Below, one piece after another: positions 32,932-45,100 of a stretch of 64,000 nucleotides of DNA. A program made the translations under genes and the position numbers. The stretch lies in the NCBI GenBank assembly GCA_027382625.1, contig JAJKFJ010022720.1, positions 1 to 64,000 on the forward strand. The letters are read 5' to 3'. This DNA is from Tetmemena sp. SeJ-2015. Lineage: Eukaryota; Ciliophora; Spirotrichea; Sporadotrichida; Oxytrichidae. The notes under the pieces were generated by a model. That model was not told where the DNA came from. It saw nothing but the letters and a program-made list of their open reading frames with translations, and did no database searches. Position 1 is the first letter of the stretch. Each line of letters begins with the position of its first letter.

Positions 32932-35916
32932 ATGTCTGTAAACTCGCAACTAATGATGACTTCTCCTGAAACTTAAAACTAGGCAAGGGGCTTTTTTACA
33001 TAGATGGCTCAGTTTCCAATTAATTAAAGTGCAAAGACTGAATAACTCGCTCTCTAAAATCTTCAACTTAACTTGAACATGCATCAAATGCAAGAGTAAT
33101 AAACCTTAATAAAAGAAGTAGCAGCAAGATGTGATGATGGCTCACACAAGTCCACAGCCACAAATGCTCAACACACTTTCTCCGCCCAGCGAAAAGACCC
33201 TCCCTAAACCTCACTTGTTCAACTAGCGCAAAACCTAGGAAAGACCTAATTGTCATACAAAACTCTATAGAGATCATCAAAGGTGAGTCACAAATATAAA
33301 TAAAATCAAAGTAATCTCAGAAGGATTTAGTCCAAGTACTTGATACTTATTCTTTATTTATAGACAGGCTGTACTTTTATGCAAACGAGACTCCGCCTAA
33401 AAATGTCAAAGACTCCTATTTCTTCAACATAGATGAGGTAAGAGAATACATCAAATAATTTACTCGATAAGTTCATTTTATTCATTTCCTAATCAAAACT
33501 TTAAAATATTTTAGATCTTAGTATACAAGGGATACAACAAAGATTTTGGGCCATTGCATTTGGCGCAAATTCATCGCTACTGCACCGAGCTGAGAAGAAT
33601 ACTTAAAGATGAAAATTTCAAGAGTTACAAAATTTTCCATCACTGCAATACAGACTTTAGAAAGCAAGCAAACGCTTGTCTTTGTAATTTTATTTGTAAG
33701 ATATCAATTTTAATTGTCTGCTTATCTGCTCCTTCATGGTGATTGCGCAGGGATAAACTGCAGAACAAGCGTGGCAGCCTTTCCAACACGTGAGTGAGAG
33801 ATTTGAGGGATTTTGGGACGCAGCTGAGAATCCCAACAAAGACTTTAAGATCTCTATACTAGATTGCCTCAAAGGGACTCGAAAAGGGTATTTAGTTAGG
33901 CTGGTATACAAATAGCATGCGGTAAATTTTTTAAATTTTAAGTTTAGCAGCTTCAACTATAAAGAGTACGAAAAGTATTACAAGCTGGAGAATGGAGACA
34001 TGAATTGGATTGTGCCTGGTAAGATTCTCGCTTTTTCTTCTCCCTCAGACTTTGGAGTTGATAACGGACTGCCAGGCAATTTTTTCATCCCCATCTTTGA
34101 GAAAATGAAGATCAAGGCTATCATAAGATTGAATGAACAGATGTATGATGATCTCACTTTCAAGAATAATGGTATAAACGTTCATCAAATATGTTCGATA
34201 AAGAATGAATGCACAATTTTTCATGATTTAGAGTTTCTAGATGGCTCTAATCCAGATGATGCGACAATACAGACCTTCATCAGCATAGTGAATTAAGAAA
34301 CAAAGTTATGTGAATCTTTATTCACACTTACATTTATTTGATAAGTTTGGTGGAGCAGTTGCAGTTCACTGCCGAGCTGGTCTGGGAAGAACGGGGACAC
34401 TTATAGGCTGCTTCATGATGAACAAATACGCTTTCGAACCTCGCTCTCTTATTGCTTGGCTCAGGATATGTCGCCCTGGCTCAATCATCGGCCAGTAGCA
34501 AGGTTTCATGTGCGAAGCCTATTACAGAATCAGAATGCTCAAAACTGTAGCTGCTGTCAACAACATAGACAACGGTATGAATGAGATATTGACCAATATA
34601 ATTAATTTATTAGCATGAATGATGATTCTCAAATGCCAGCTTAGAACGTAGTGACAACATTCGGGGCAAGAAAATCGTCTCATTAAAGTTCAAGTTAGCA
34701 GCAGTAAATTGCATTTACCAATGTCAAAAGCCTGAAATGTAATTTCAAAATGCAAAACTTCCTCTCCCCTCAGTAGCAGCATCAGAGGAACTAGCCTCTC
34801 TAGTAGAATAACAATTTGCACAACATACTTGGCTTTGCTTCAACTGAGAGTGCAAACATGCAACAGTAATCAGTTTCATCTTGCTAAAATCCCTCAATTA
34901 AACAGCTTCTTATTCCCAAGGCAGGCATCAGATTTATTTATTCTGCCTCATTCTATTTTAGTGTTCACATCAAGCAAAATCAAAGTCAAATAAAGGCAAA
35001 CACTAGCAACGGGAATATAAGCGCAAATTTAGGAGCAACCGTAATGCAATCTAATCAGGGATAAAACTTTGAAAACTAGAACCCTCAACATTAATAAAAG
35101 CAGCCATACACTCCTAATATAAGTGAGATTTCTATTCTCTTTTCATTAAATTTGATTACACAGTTTGGTGAGAACTGGTAGATCAACTCAAGGTGAGCAG
35201 TTGATGATGAATAGGAAGAGACTCTCCAACTATTTGAACGTTATGGATTCTGTCATGGGAGCTAACTCTGTCATCTCCAATCAGGGCTAAGCTCAGTAGC
35301 AAAGCTAAAACTAAATTGTAAACTAAAGATAATCACACAGAAATCAATTATGAAAATGTCTATTTCCTATATTTCTAAACGCTGACTAAGGTAAAGAAAA
35401 CAACTATCAAGTAGTTGGAAGCAGTAAATTTGCCACAGAGTCTCGTCTAGAAGCGAGAAGCACTTCACTTAACCCTCAGGGTCGATTCTCTTAGTAACCT
35501 ACTTCAAAGTAATCTTTCTAGCCTCAGCCAACCTAGCAATAATATCAAGCCAATTAATTCTAACAGCAGTAGTAAAATGCCATGCAGCTAATTCATTAGC
35601 AAAACTAAAATCCCCAGTATTAGAGAAGTCATCAGGGAACTTTTTCACCATTCGCTCCTCTACCTAACTTCCCACTTTCGCAAGTTAATACACCCTAGCA
35701 GCTCCTAAGCAGTGGGATGCAAGCCAAGGTATTTATAGCCCTCCTGTGAATGTTCAATCACAGGCTATCAACAACATTAGTCACTTTACTATCTCAGCTC
35801 CTAACTCTGGAATGAAAGCCCCTGGAATGGGTAGCAGCAGCGGTTAAAGCATCTACGCTCACAGCAATTACCAGCCGCAATAATTCTCATTGGTGAACCA
35901 GCGTCTATTTAATTGA
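32932..35916 (+). CDS. CDC14: CDC14-family dual-specificity phosphatase
   Basis: CDC14 dephosphorylates CDK sites during mitotic exit and also acts at cilia and basal bodies in some lineages. The ATG at 32932 opens a Gln/Asn-rich N-terminus. The core begins [16 protein letters not shown], then [50 protein letters not shown], and the catalytic P-loop [15 protein letters not shown] near 34370 followed by [19 protein letters not shown] introns lie at about 33281-33361, 33906-33948 and 34576-34614. IESs lie at 33677, 34181 and 34303, and a 10-bp interruption at 33230. The disordered C-terminus ends [14 protein letters not shown] at TGA 35914-35916. It follows PTEN on the same strand with 177 bp between them. 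Confidence 0.93.
33230..33239. other. Candidate micro-IES in CDC14, pointer AAA (10 bp)
   Basis: AAA copies lie at 33230-33232 and 33240-33242. Removing ten bases joins PHLFNQRK to [19 protein letters not shown], the correct frame for the conserved core. No other small change I found does this. Confidence 0.5.
33677..33714. other. IES in CDC14, pointer TGTCT (38 bp)
   Basis: TGTCT copies lie at 33677-33681 and 33715-33719. Removal restores [19 protein letters not shown], matching the RxRANAAFLIGAYAV-type block of the family. Confidence 0.88.
34181..34219. other. IES in CDC14, pointer TTCAT (39 bp)
   Basis: TTCAT copies lie at 34181-34185 and 34220-34224. Removal gives [15 protein letters not shown], the conserved sequence before the P-loop. 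Confidence 0.85.
34303..34342. other. IES in CDC14, pointer AAGTT (40 bp)
   Basis: AAGTT copies lie at 34303-34307 and 34343-34347. Removal joins SIVNQETK to [17 protein letters not shown] in frame. Confidence 0.88.
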
Positions 35917-36328
35917 GCAAGACAGATTATAAGTCCCAAATGATTGAGGAGTAAGATTAGGAATATAAGTTTTTAAAAGTTTGAAGAATGAAGTCTTATC
36001 AAGGTGATTAATACAACAACTCTTTTCAGCTTCTAATGGCTGTTTGGAGATAACTTGCCCTCATTTATAAAGAATGCCCAAATCAAAAGATAACAATAAA
36101 AATAGCCAAATAATATTTTGCTTTGCATTTAAATTTTTGCTGAATGTGAAGTAATTTATAACTTAATTTATAAATTTTAATTATATCTGTTAGACTTTAA
36201 ATTCTACATCATCTCTTTTATAATAGGTAATCTTTTTGAGAGCAAGATCCATTTTTGGACTACGGAGAGTGGGCATTAAAAATAAAAATTAAGCGAATTA
36301 AAATTGCAATAATTATTACGCTCTTATC
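35917..36328. other. Spacer between CDC14 and the CK1-like gene
   Basis: AT-rich sequence without a recognised coding block. It should hold the CDC14 3' region and the kinase promoter. Confidence 0.45.
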
Positions 36329-38730
36329 ATGACAACAATCAAGCATCGGTCAACTTAAATTATAAAATAATTTTGAGTATATTTTGTTGTTGATCGGTAT
36401 CAGCTTTTAGAAAAAATATCAGAGAACTAGGTTGCAACTATTCATAAGGGCTTTGACAAAAAGAAAGAGAGAAATATCATAATCAAGATCGTAAGTCACC
36501 TATGTAATATTTTTATCACATGCATGCATGAATTTATAGAAATATTTTTCTTTTATCACCTATTCACCCTATCATAGGTTAATGCCTTGTGCAATTAAAG
36601 AGTTAAATGTGGATTTCTTATGCACTATAAGTGAGAATTTGCATGAGGGACAGAAGCATTGATAGAATTTTCTTGCGATTTAATAAATAATTACGAGTAT
36701 AGTACTTTGACATCGATCAGAACAAGGCCGCCCTCCAGTACTACAAAAGAGAAACCGAGTTCTATAAAGCCATATACAACGCAAAACTCAAGGGATATCC
36801 AACTTTCTATGCAAATGGATCACTTAAAAAGGACAAAAAGTTTACAATACAAATATTTAAAATAACAAACAATTTAGACTTTAGCAATATTATTTTTATA
36901 TATAAGATCTTAATCTTAGAATAATTTGTGTGCATTTTGTGATAGATTAAAAACTGCCTAAAGTTATAAAGAATAAATTTATAGTAGCAAACAAAAATTT
37001 TAATTGCCTACTTTTAAATTTCAAAATTTTTAATTGCCAAATGAACTTTTTAAATTTAGATGAATTTTAAAATTAAGTTCCTAGTGATTTCGCGGCACGG
37101 ATATGACTTACACACAATCCACAAAATCTGCGGGTATAAATTCTCCTACAAAACTGTCCTCAACATCGGATAGAAATGGTAAGTCCTATATTCCATCCAG
37201 TCAAAGTCTATTTTCATCTACTCCATTCAGTCGTATACCATTTATAAAAAAAAAGAAAAATTTAAACATGAAATAAAGGGAAATTAATTTTAATTGAGAT
37301 ACTTCTTAGAAAAAGGAAATAAATAAAAAGATTGAACTTTTCATTTTCATCATCGATAGCTTTAAATTAATTTAATAATTTCTCTTTTAAATTAACCTTG
37401 ACAATAATCTCAATTGTTATTCTGGGAGCAGTTTTGAAATTGCGACAGAAGATTTATAAAATAATATAAAGAGAGAGGATATTAATCCTCAGATATGTGC
37501 TCTATAGTTACCTTTTTGGGGCCTAAGAGATTAGAGTATTAAATATAAATATGGAAGTGGCTAACTACCACTTCTATCCTAGAATCCCAATGTGGCCATC
37601 ACTTATTCTCAATATGTGGTGCCTTTTAACACAATACTCTTCAAATATATTTAAAAATAGATTAAGAGGTTGAGAAAAAATAGATAAATTAGAATTAAAT
37701 GATTCTGTACTCCATATATTTATTTTATTAAGAAATAAGTATAATAAACTAAAAAATAAGCCATAATTATAAACTTATTTAATTAATTAATATAAAATGA
37801 TTCTACTTTTTATTTTTCTAATAATTTAAGCAGACTAACGCACAAATTAAATTATACTATGAGTGCGTAATAAGCGCAAGGCCTTGATTTGGGTTATTGA
37901 AATACGCCTTGTTTATTTCAATTCCTTGCCTATTTTTATATCTGCTTTTATCTGCTTTAGTCTTAACCAGTTCCCGTGATTAATATTTTTCTAAAGTTAG
38001 AAAGAATCGAGAAGGTGCATCAGTTTAATTTCATTTACAATAACTTCAGTCCCCATAACGTTCTCATCCCACTACTGAGTGATCGAGATCAAGGCACACT
38101 CTTCCTCATTGATTTTCGCAAATGCAGGAATTCGATGAGATTCCTCAATTCCTACACGAGATAAATAAAATTCAAAGGAATTAGTTCTAATTATTGTTAT
38201 TATATAAGATTCTATCTGCAAAGATAGAGGACTTGGAATGCCTTTTCTTTCTGTTATGCTATCTTTTAAAAGGCCAACTCCCTTGGGGCAAGCATGGCAA
38301 TAGCTCTCAAGAGATCTTTCGCAAAGATGCAAGGAGCAAGATAAAAGTGCAGCAGCTGCAGGACTACTTCATAGACATGGATGGTAAGTTAACACGCTAA
38401 TTTACTCTTATGTTTGTCATAAATCCTTTGAGATTAAAGTCAACTACTTGAATCATAATTTTAAGCAAACCAAAGTTCTATCATTTCTATAGAGGACTTC
38501 ATCAAATTCTACAAGCAAGTAAAGCATCTTGAGAGAACACAGCGTAAAGCCCACTAGATGAATGAAGACAAGCAGTCGGTCTAATACTTTGGAGACGACC
38601 CATTTTCAACTGTCGGTGCAAGCATATAAAATTAAATCAATGAATAAGCTGTTTGCAAGCTCTAAGCTTGACTATGGAAAATTTAGAACCATCTTGTTTG
38701 AAGCCTATACAAGCATTAAAGCGAAAGCCT

Positions 38731-38773
<43 letters not shown>

Positions 38774-41700
38774 TTTTAATATTTTATAAATTAACAATAA
38801 AACCCTTTTAAAATTAAGAGAGCACATTTGAACTTTTTGAATGAAATAAGTATTCGGTCTAATACTTTGGAGACGACCCATTTTCAACTGTCGGTGCAAG
38901 CATATAAAATTAAATCAATGAATAAGCTTTTTGCAAGCTCTAAGCTTGACTATGGAAAATTTAGAACCATCTTGTTTGAAGCCCTCTACAAGCATTAAAG
39001 TGACAAGCCTTACAGATTCGATTGGTTCCCAATCCTCACTAAGATTCAACGCCATAACCGAAAATAGGGGCAAGCTAGTAACATCAACGGTAGTCTGGCT
39101 TCAAGCAGAAACAGAACCGGCTCAAATGCACTTCAGAATAACTTTTTTCTTCATTCTATAGGGGAATTATGATTTATTAAAACGTAGGAGGAGCTTAGAC
39201 AAGTCACAAGCCCGTGAATAAAACAGCTTCCTTCTTTTACCAGCAGTTCGCTCCTTAAAAGCCTGAAGATAGTGTGAACATGTTTGAAGACAACTCCTCT
39301 GTTCGCAGTTTTACTTCTAAGCAGGCCTCTGCCCTTGCTGCTGAGATCAACAAACGTTTTCAATCCATTTAATTCAAAATTTATTTTTAATAATCGCAGT
39401 TGAATGAAATAGAGGAGTCAAAGGTGGGAGAGAGCAGCTAAGGAGATCCATTTCTGTATCTGAACTCCATGGGAGGGAAGCATGCGATGCCAGTCAGTGA
39501 GAAGAGAAGAGCCTCTTTGAAGAGAAAGAGAACCAATGGCAAAGAAATGTCAGGAGCCAGCAATGAGAAAGTTAAGGTATTATTACATATTGAGATCACA
39601 GCTATTATTTTTATAAGGGTAGAAAGTCAATGGACGCAGGTGAGGAAGGAGTGAAGAGACAGAGCTATAGTAGAAGTCGAAGTAAGAGAAGCCAAAGCAA
39701 CCTAAGCCAAAGTCAAGACATGCCTAAGAGAAAAAGGGTGTTGGTAATTCACCACCCTCTCAGCGCAGTAGAAGAAAGAAGAGTCTTGCAAAGAGTAGCT
39801 TTGACGAGGAGGAGCAGTCTTAAAACCCCTAAGCAAAGCTAGGTGGACCTCAGAGTCCTCTCTTAATGAATAGTGGAAAGTACAAAGTTAAAAGCCATGG
39901 TCACTTTATTTGAAAGAAATTATTTTTATTATGGTCGACAAGAGGTGCCCAAATTAACTGTGGAGCGGCCATTTGAGGTACTGATGCCAGACGAAGTAAG
40001 AGCAGAGATCCAATAGAAGAGAATGATGATGCAGCATCACGAAGAAGAGAGAGCACAAAATAACCTAAGAGTTAAGTCTCAAGGGCATCCATCATCTTTA
40101 TTCATTTCTGCAAGTTATTAAAATTTCAAGTTTTTCTATCCACCTGCTCTCAAACTTAAAAGAGAGAGGTCTAAAAGCGTCAAATACGATGATGAGAAGG
40201 GGTATGAGCCCTTCATAGAGAATTTAAGTTTAAACATATGTATTTTGATTAGAGGAGTCTGGTTAGTTCAGCGATTTGAGAGAGGTCTACAATATAGTAA
40301 ATTTTACTACTTTAATGTAATACAATGCTAGAAGCAACCACTAGAATAATTTAGTACCCGAGGGAGGAGGAGGGCAGCTCTATAACAGTCCCTCCTTCTC
40401 GCACAGCGATATGGATTAGTTCTCGGTTGACTTAGCTTCGCCTGCTGTCATGCCTTTGAAGAAAGAAAAATTTGAACTAGGAGACCTTATAAAACCTGTA
40501 GAGTAGCATTAAAACGATGCAAGATAGCAATCTGTTTTTATTATGATTGTTTATCTACTTGAATTTTTTATCCGCTTCTGTTTCACAAGATGATGACAAC
40601 TAGGCAGGAGACTCAAGCAAATGGAGGCAGGAGAGGAGAGTAAAGAGGAAGAAAAAGACTAAAGCAATGATGTGAGTGCTATCTATTCAAGCGAAGATGA
40701 CTCCTCTGGAAAGATAGACAGAATGAAAGGGTAGACCTACCACTCTCAAAACTATAACAACATCAGAGGCAGCAGTCAGAAACAAAGGGTTAAAGTTGGG
40801 GATCGTATTGGAATAAGAGCTGACAAGTTTGATTCTCTAAATGAGGCAAAAGCTCTGGGCAAATCCAAGTTCCACTCTATAACTAAGTCAGCGAAGGTGA
40901 AAGTGCCTGTAAGAGAAGATGAGGACTCATTTGAGGAGGTGAAGGACCAAAGATAGGGAGGAGATCATTAACAGAAGAGCAAGAGCTTGAGACAGCCGTC
41001 TCTTCTAGTCGGTAGACTCTGAGATAAAGTTAATAAAAAATCCCACTTTATTAGTGCATTTTGAAGTTCTCTTATAGCAACAAGTACAACAAGTGCAGGC
41101 TGAACCTGGAACACATCCTTCATGAATGCTCTCAGGGGCAATATGAAGAGTGCCAATCTGCAACAATAGACAGAATGGTTTGGGAGGAAGAGTTTGATGA
41201 GGGTCTAAGCTCGGAAGAGGCCATTTCAATTCCTGTCTTGAACAACAAGCTAAACTACAAGTGGAAGAGAAGAATTGAGGAGGATGAATCAAGGTAAAGC
41301 CGCTCTCAAATTTTATTACTCTAGTTATAATTTCTCATTTTATTATAAATGAACAGGTCTAGATCAATTTAAAGCCGTGGCTATCAATTCATAGACAACT
41401 TAAAGCTCTTAATAAATAGCAGCTGGCTGCCAATTCTTAAGTAAACTTGAACCTAGCAATCTAAAGAAAAGTTTGGAATAGACCTAGAACAAGACCTCTC
41501 AGTTTAGTCGCTCTCAAAGTAAAGTCAGCTAAAACCAGAAGATGCATGGGGCATAAAAAAGTAGTTCAAATGCAGCAGCTGCTATCATCCAATAAGATAG
41601 AAGATAGCACGCTCAAAGCAACGTATAAGAAGAGTATATAAAGAAATTAACAAAGTATCTTTCATTTTTGCTTATGAGTTTAAGAAAGAAAAGAAAATGG

Positions 41701-41786
41701 CTAAGGTTGGTCCTCAGGAATCCAGCTTCTCCTTCAAAAGTAGAATGAGTCTGGTCAATAATAAAACTCCTATAGATAAAAATTGA
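36329..41786 (+). CDS. CK1-like pseudokinase with long basic/acidic tail
   Basis: The fold follows casein kinase 1. N-lobe: YFVVDRYQLLEKISENQVAT and RNIIIKI near 36380-36490, then KRETEFYKAIYNAKLKGYP near 36750. Helix E: HTIHKICGYKFSYKTVLNIG near 37110. Catalytic loop: FIYNNFSPHNVLI near 38030 in place of HRDxKPxN. LFLIDFRKC stands in place of DFG. Then EDLECLFFLLCYLLKGQLPW and LDYGKFRTILFEALYKH with YRFDWFP, the CK1 C-terminal signature. The catalytic Asp and the glycine loop are not conserved, so activity is doubtful. A noncoding stretch (about 37180-37970) splits the domain. A disordered tail with SRSRSKRSQSNLSQ and acidic blocks continues; its assignment to this gene, ending at TGA 41784-41786, is tentative. 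Confidence 0.65.
36368..36379. other. Candidate micro-IES in CK1-like gene, pointer TA (12 bp)
   Basis: Removing twelve bases between TA copies (36368-36369 and 36380-36381) deletes the in-frame TGA at 36374-36376 and joins TQIIK to YFVVDRYQLLEKI. The two-base pointer gives little sequence support. Confidence 0.4.
37180..37970. other. Large noncoding interruption in the kinase domain
   Basis: It lies between helix E (TVLNIG) and LERIEKVHQFNFIYN, which are adjacent in CK1 proteins. It starts near a GTAAGT and is AT-rich without a coding block. It could be a long intron or a large IES; I could not fix a junction that keeps frame. A TAGAAA repeat occurs at both edges. Confidence 0.5.
38576..38732. 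repeat. Partial duplicate of a CK1-like coding segment (copy 1)
   Basis: About 157 bp nearly identical to 38854-39012, with a few differences. It includes the same internal AAGCT-bounded 7-bp interruption. It ends in TTATT followed at once by 36 A residues. Copy 2 is the one that continues into intact CK1 coding sequence, so this copy is probably the decayed one. Confidence 0.8.
38735..38770 (+). repeat. Homopolymer run of 36 A
   Basis: It directly follows the truncated segment copy, which makes a retrotransposed or slippage-mediated origin worth testing. Run length is as given in the sequence and may be inexact. Confidence 0.85.
38854..39012. repeat. CK1-like coding segment (copy 2, functional copy)
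   Basis: It continues in frame into KHQSDKPYRFDWFPILTKIQ, so it belongs to the gene. It shares about 157 bp with copy 1. The AAGCT repeat pair at 38935-38939 and 38942-38946 must lose seven bases to join AFCK to LDYGKF. Confidence 0.8.
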
Positions 41787-42119
41787 ATATATTATCACTA
41801 GCAAAACAGCTTTTCATATGCTAAAATCATTAATTAAGTTATATTAAGCTACTCATACTTGAGATTTTATATCATCGAAGCGGAAATATTATACTTTGAA
41901 TCTATTAACATTTTTCCTTTATTCATAAATACTCACTATAGATACTTAAATTCTTTTATCAAAATAAAATTTAATATTAGTTGTTTCAAATTACGAAAGC
42001 ATAATATTAAGAGCATATTTTCATTAATTTATTGTTATTAAACACTCTTATATGTAAGATTATCAAAGATATTGGAATGAATATAAGACAAACAATTTAT
42101 ATGTATATTGCTTTAATTT
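41787..42119. other. Convergent spacer
   Basis: Strongly AT-rich, lying between two opposed stop codons. No coding block is visible. Confidence 0.5.
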
Positions 42120-45100
42120 TCAAAAGATAGTGCAATTGGATTCACTTCTGGTCGGCTGAGCGTTTGAATCTTACCTACTTGACTGCGCAATAGAGCTCTA
42201 TTGTTAAAATCCCTGCGACCTAATACCCTCTCTTATACCTTGAGGAGTATAGATCCTTTTCAAGCTAAGATTCTGCTCACCCTTAAGATCCTTTCTCTGG
42301 TTGAAGCTCTACTCTTAGTCAATTTCCTTTTACTTTCTCTCAGCCACAAGATTATGCTCCTGCAAGTACTTTGTAAAGCTAAAGCTCTCGTTATTAAAGT
42401 CAGGCTCCTCTTCCCCACTGCTGCCGCTCAGTCTTCTTATCAACTCATCCTCCATAAATTGAAAATGTTGACTAGAATGGCTTCTACTTGGCTATTGATT
42501 GTAATATTCAGAGGCGGGGTTTGGCTCATGCAAGGTATGAGGTAAAGGTGGAGAAGTTTATCCAAACTTTACACTCTAATTTTGAGGAGCTTATTAGAGT
42601 GATGAAGTGTTGCTGTTTTATTGTTATAGTATTCACTCTATATTTATATCCTTTGAGTGCTTTTGCAAGAGACTGTGCGAGAACCTTGATTCTATTAGCG
42701 TCGTTTGAGATCGTTAATAGACACCTTCTTCTCATTTTTCAAAATCTGCTGGTACTTCAAATATATATAATGATCATTTAAATCAAATTAAAATAGGCAA
42801 GTTCAGCATAAACTCTCCCTAGGTACTGCTTGAACTCCTTTTAAATATCCTCCTCCTCGTCATTCTTATCTAGATTAGGAAAATATTAAAACTTACTTAA
42901 TTTTCAATTTATAATGAAAGATGAGGATGTGGGTGTGTATCTTTATCCTAATTACCACCTTCCACTAGATTATCGCTACTTTATTGAGGTAATCTCAGCA
43001 AGATTGTTGGACTATCGTTGCTCATAAATGACCTAGATCCATTAAATTGCCCTTTCTGGTTTTAAATCGAGAAGTCAAGTGTTCGATTTAAGGATAAACT
43101 GGATACTGATAAAAAGTGGAATCATTATAAGAGTTTAAATAGAGATGGTTTGGGTTGATAGATGAAAGTTTGATTCTGCATTATCTAGGAAGAGGGTGTG
43201 TTTTAAAGAGTCATGTTTCTTCCAACTATCGAAGACTCGTTTTGATTATCGTTAACTCTAGATCTATTAGAAACTCTTACTCTTGCTACTAATTTAGAAT
43301 TTACACCACCTCCGATGTTTAGAAGTGGATCTTTCCTATCATAGAGCACTGTTTAATGATTTCCAATGTCAATAGGAGGGATTGAAATCTTTTATGGAGT
43401 TTACCTTGGGCTGTTTTCATTCGGATCAGTGAAAATGAAGTGATTATTAGACTCATCATTCACTAATTGGACTCAAACTTAATTATTTTATTCAGAAAAT
43501 TGTTCTATTGCAAACTTAGTATTTTTTTACCTATGATTGTTGAAAGCATCATCAAATATTTCTACATTAAGTTCATTAGCAAGAGTCTTGTCTTTATCAT
43601 TGGAATCGGATATCTGCTACTCCGAATTACTAGATTCCTTCCTGATTCTCATTTCTTTATCACCTTCTTCTTCGTTATCGTTATCCAAAAAGTTGATCTC
43701 ATCATCGATCTAAAGGTCAAATTTGTACCTTGACCCTTTCATATTGAATCTTTACTACTTCGAATTCGAAGTCTTTTTATTGGACTTCGACGAAGAGCGC
43801 TTTATATTGTTGCTGCTTTGATAGAGATTAACTTTGCTTTTTGAGTTAGACTGTTGCTAATTTTTGGCGCTGCTTGTGCTTGAAAGACTGTGTTCTTGCT
43901 GTGAAGGTAGCTCCTAGAGAGAGGTACTGCTCCCCATTTGCAAATCCTTGTTTAACTTCTTTAAACTTCCCTCAACTTTCAATTAGTCAAGCTGAAACTT
44001 TTCAATTGTATTTGAATTCATATATAGTGATTAAAAAACTTCAAGTTATTTGGAGTTACTGTCGTCGAGAGTTAGGTTAAGTCATCATTTAGAAATTAAG
44101 AGATAAGTAAAATAGAGTTCATTTTTCCTGCCTCGGAGGAATTACTCTTTCATATCTTCAAGCTGTCTCTCCAAGGTTTCAACTTAGAAAAGATCTTAAT
44201 GATACTCTAAAGATATAATTTATAAGACTTGCAAATTCAAGTCCTGCTACCTCCTGATAAATGAATCCTCTGAACGTCTTATCTCCTCAAGCTTGGTTTC
44301 AGCTCTTTGCTTTTCATCGAAAAGCAACTCTGTCTTTAAATTTAGCTATCTATTCAATAAAAGACTTTTAAAAATGCAATTAAAAACATTATGATTCTCT
44401 TTGTCTAATTCCTTATACTTTCTTAGTAGTTATGCGAATTCCTGATCAGCATTAACTTGGCATTAAGTAAGCTCATAGCATTCCGCATTCTTGCGAGCTA
44501 GAGATTCCTTCAGCTCGCTAAGTTGTGTTGAAAGTGAAGTCTTCATATCTTGAAACTCTAATGACTTCTAAGAGAAGAGTTACTTCAATCTTATGTTCTC
44601 CTCATTTGAATCCCGTAGGTCTTCTAAACTATCCAAAATTACTAGAAACTATTTCATGTAAGAAATCCCAATCCATAGTTTATGAGCTGCTGGTGTTCAG
44701 ACTTTAGAACTGAGTAGTCTTGTTCAAAGTTGATGATTATCTACTGCTCCTCCTCTTACTTCTCCCTCAATCCTCTGAGTTCTCGCTCTAGATCCATTAT
44801 CATTCCCTCTTGCTGCCTGTTGTTTTGCTTTTCTCTCTACAGCTTGAAACTTGCTTTCTTGAAATCTTTCACTAAACTTTCTATACAGTACATAAATTCA
44901 CAGGATTAGGATGTTTCTTACCTGCAATCATAAAGAGCTGAGAAAGCTAGAGTCTCTCATTAGAATGAAGATATTCATCTCTTCCCTCGTCAAAGTCTGG
45001 CTCATACATAATAAAAGATAGATTGCTATAGTAGATTTAATGTAGAGGTTGCTCAGTCTGAAAATGACCATTGCTATATTCATTCTAGTGGTCTTAATGT

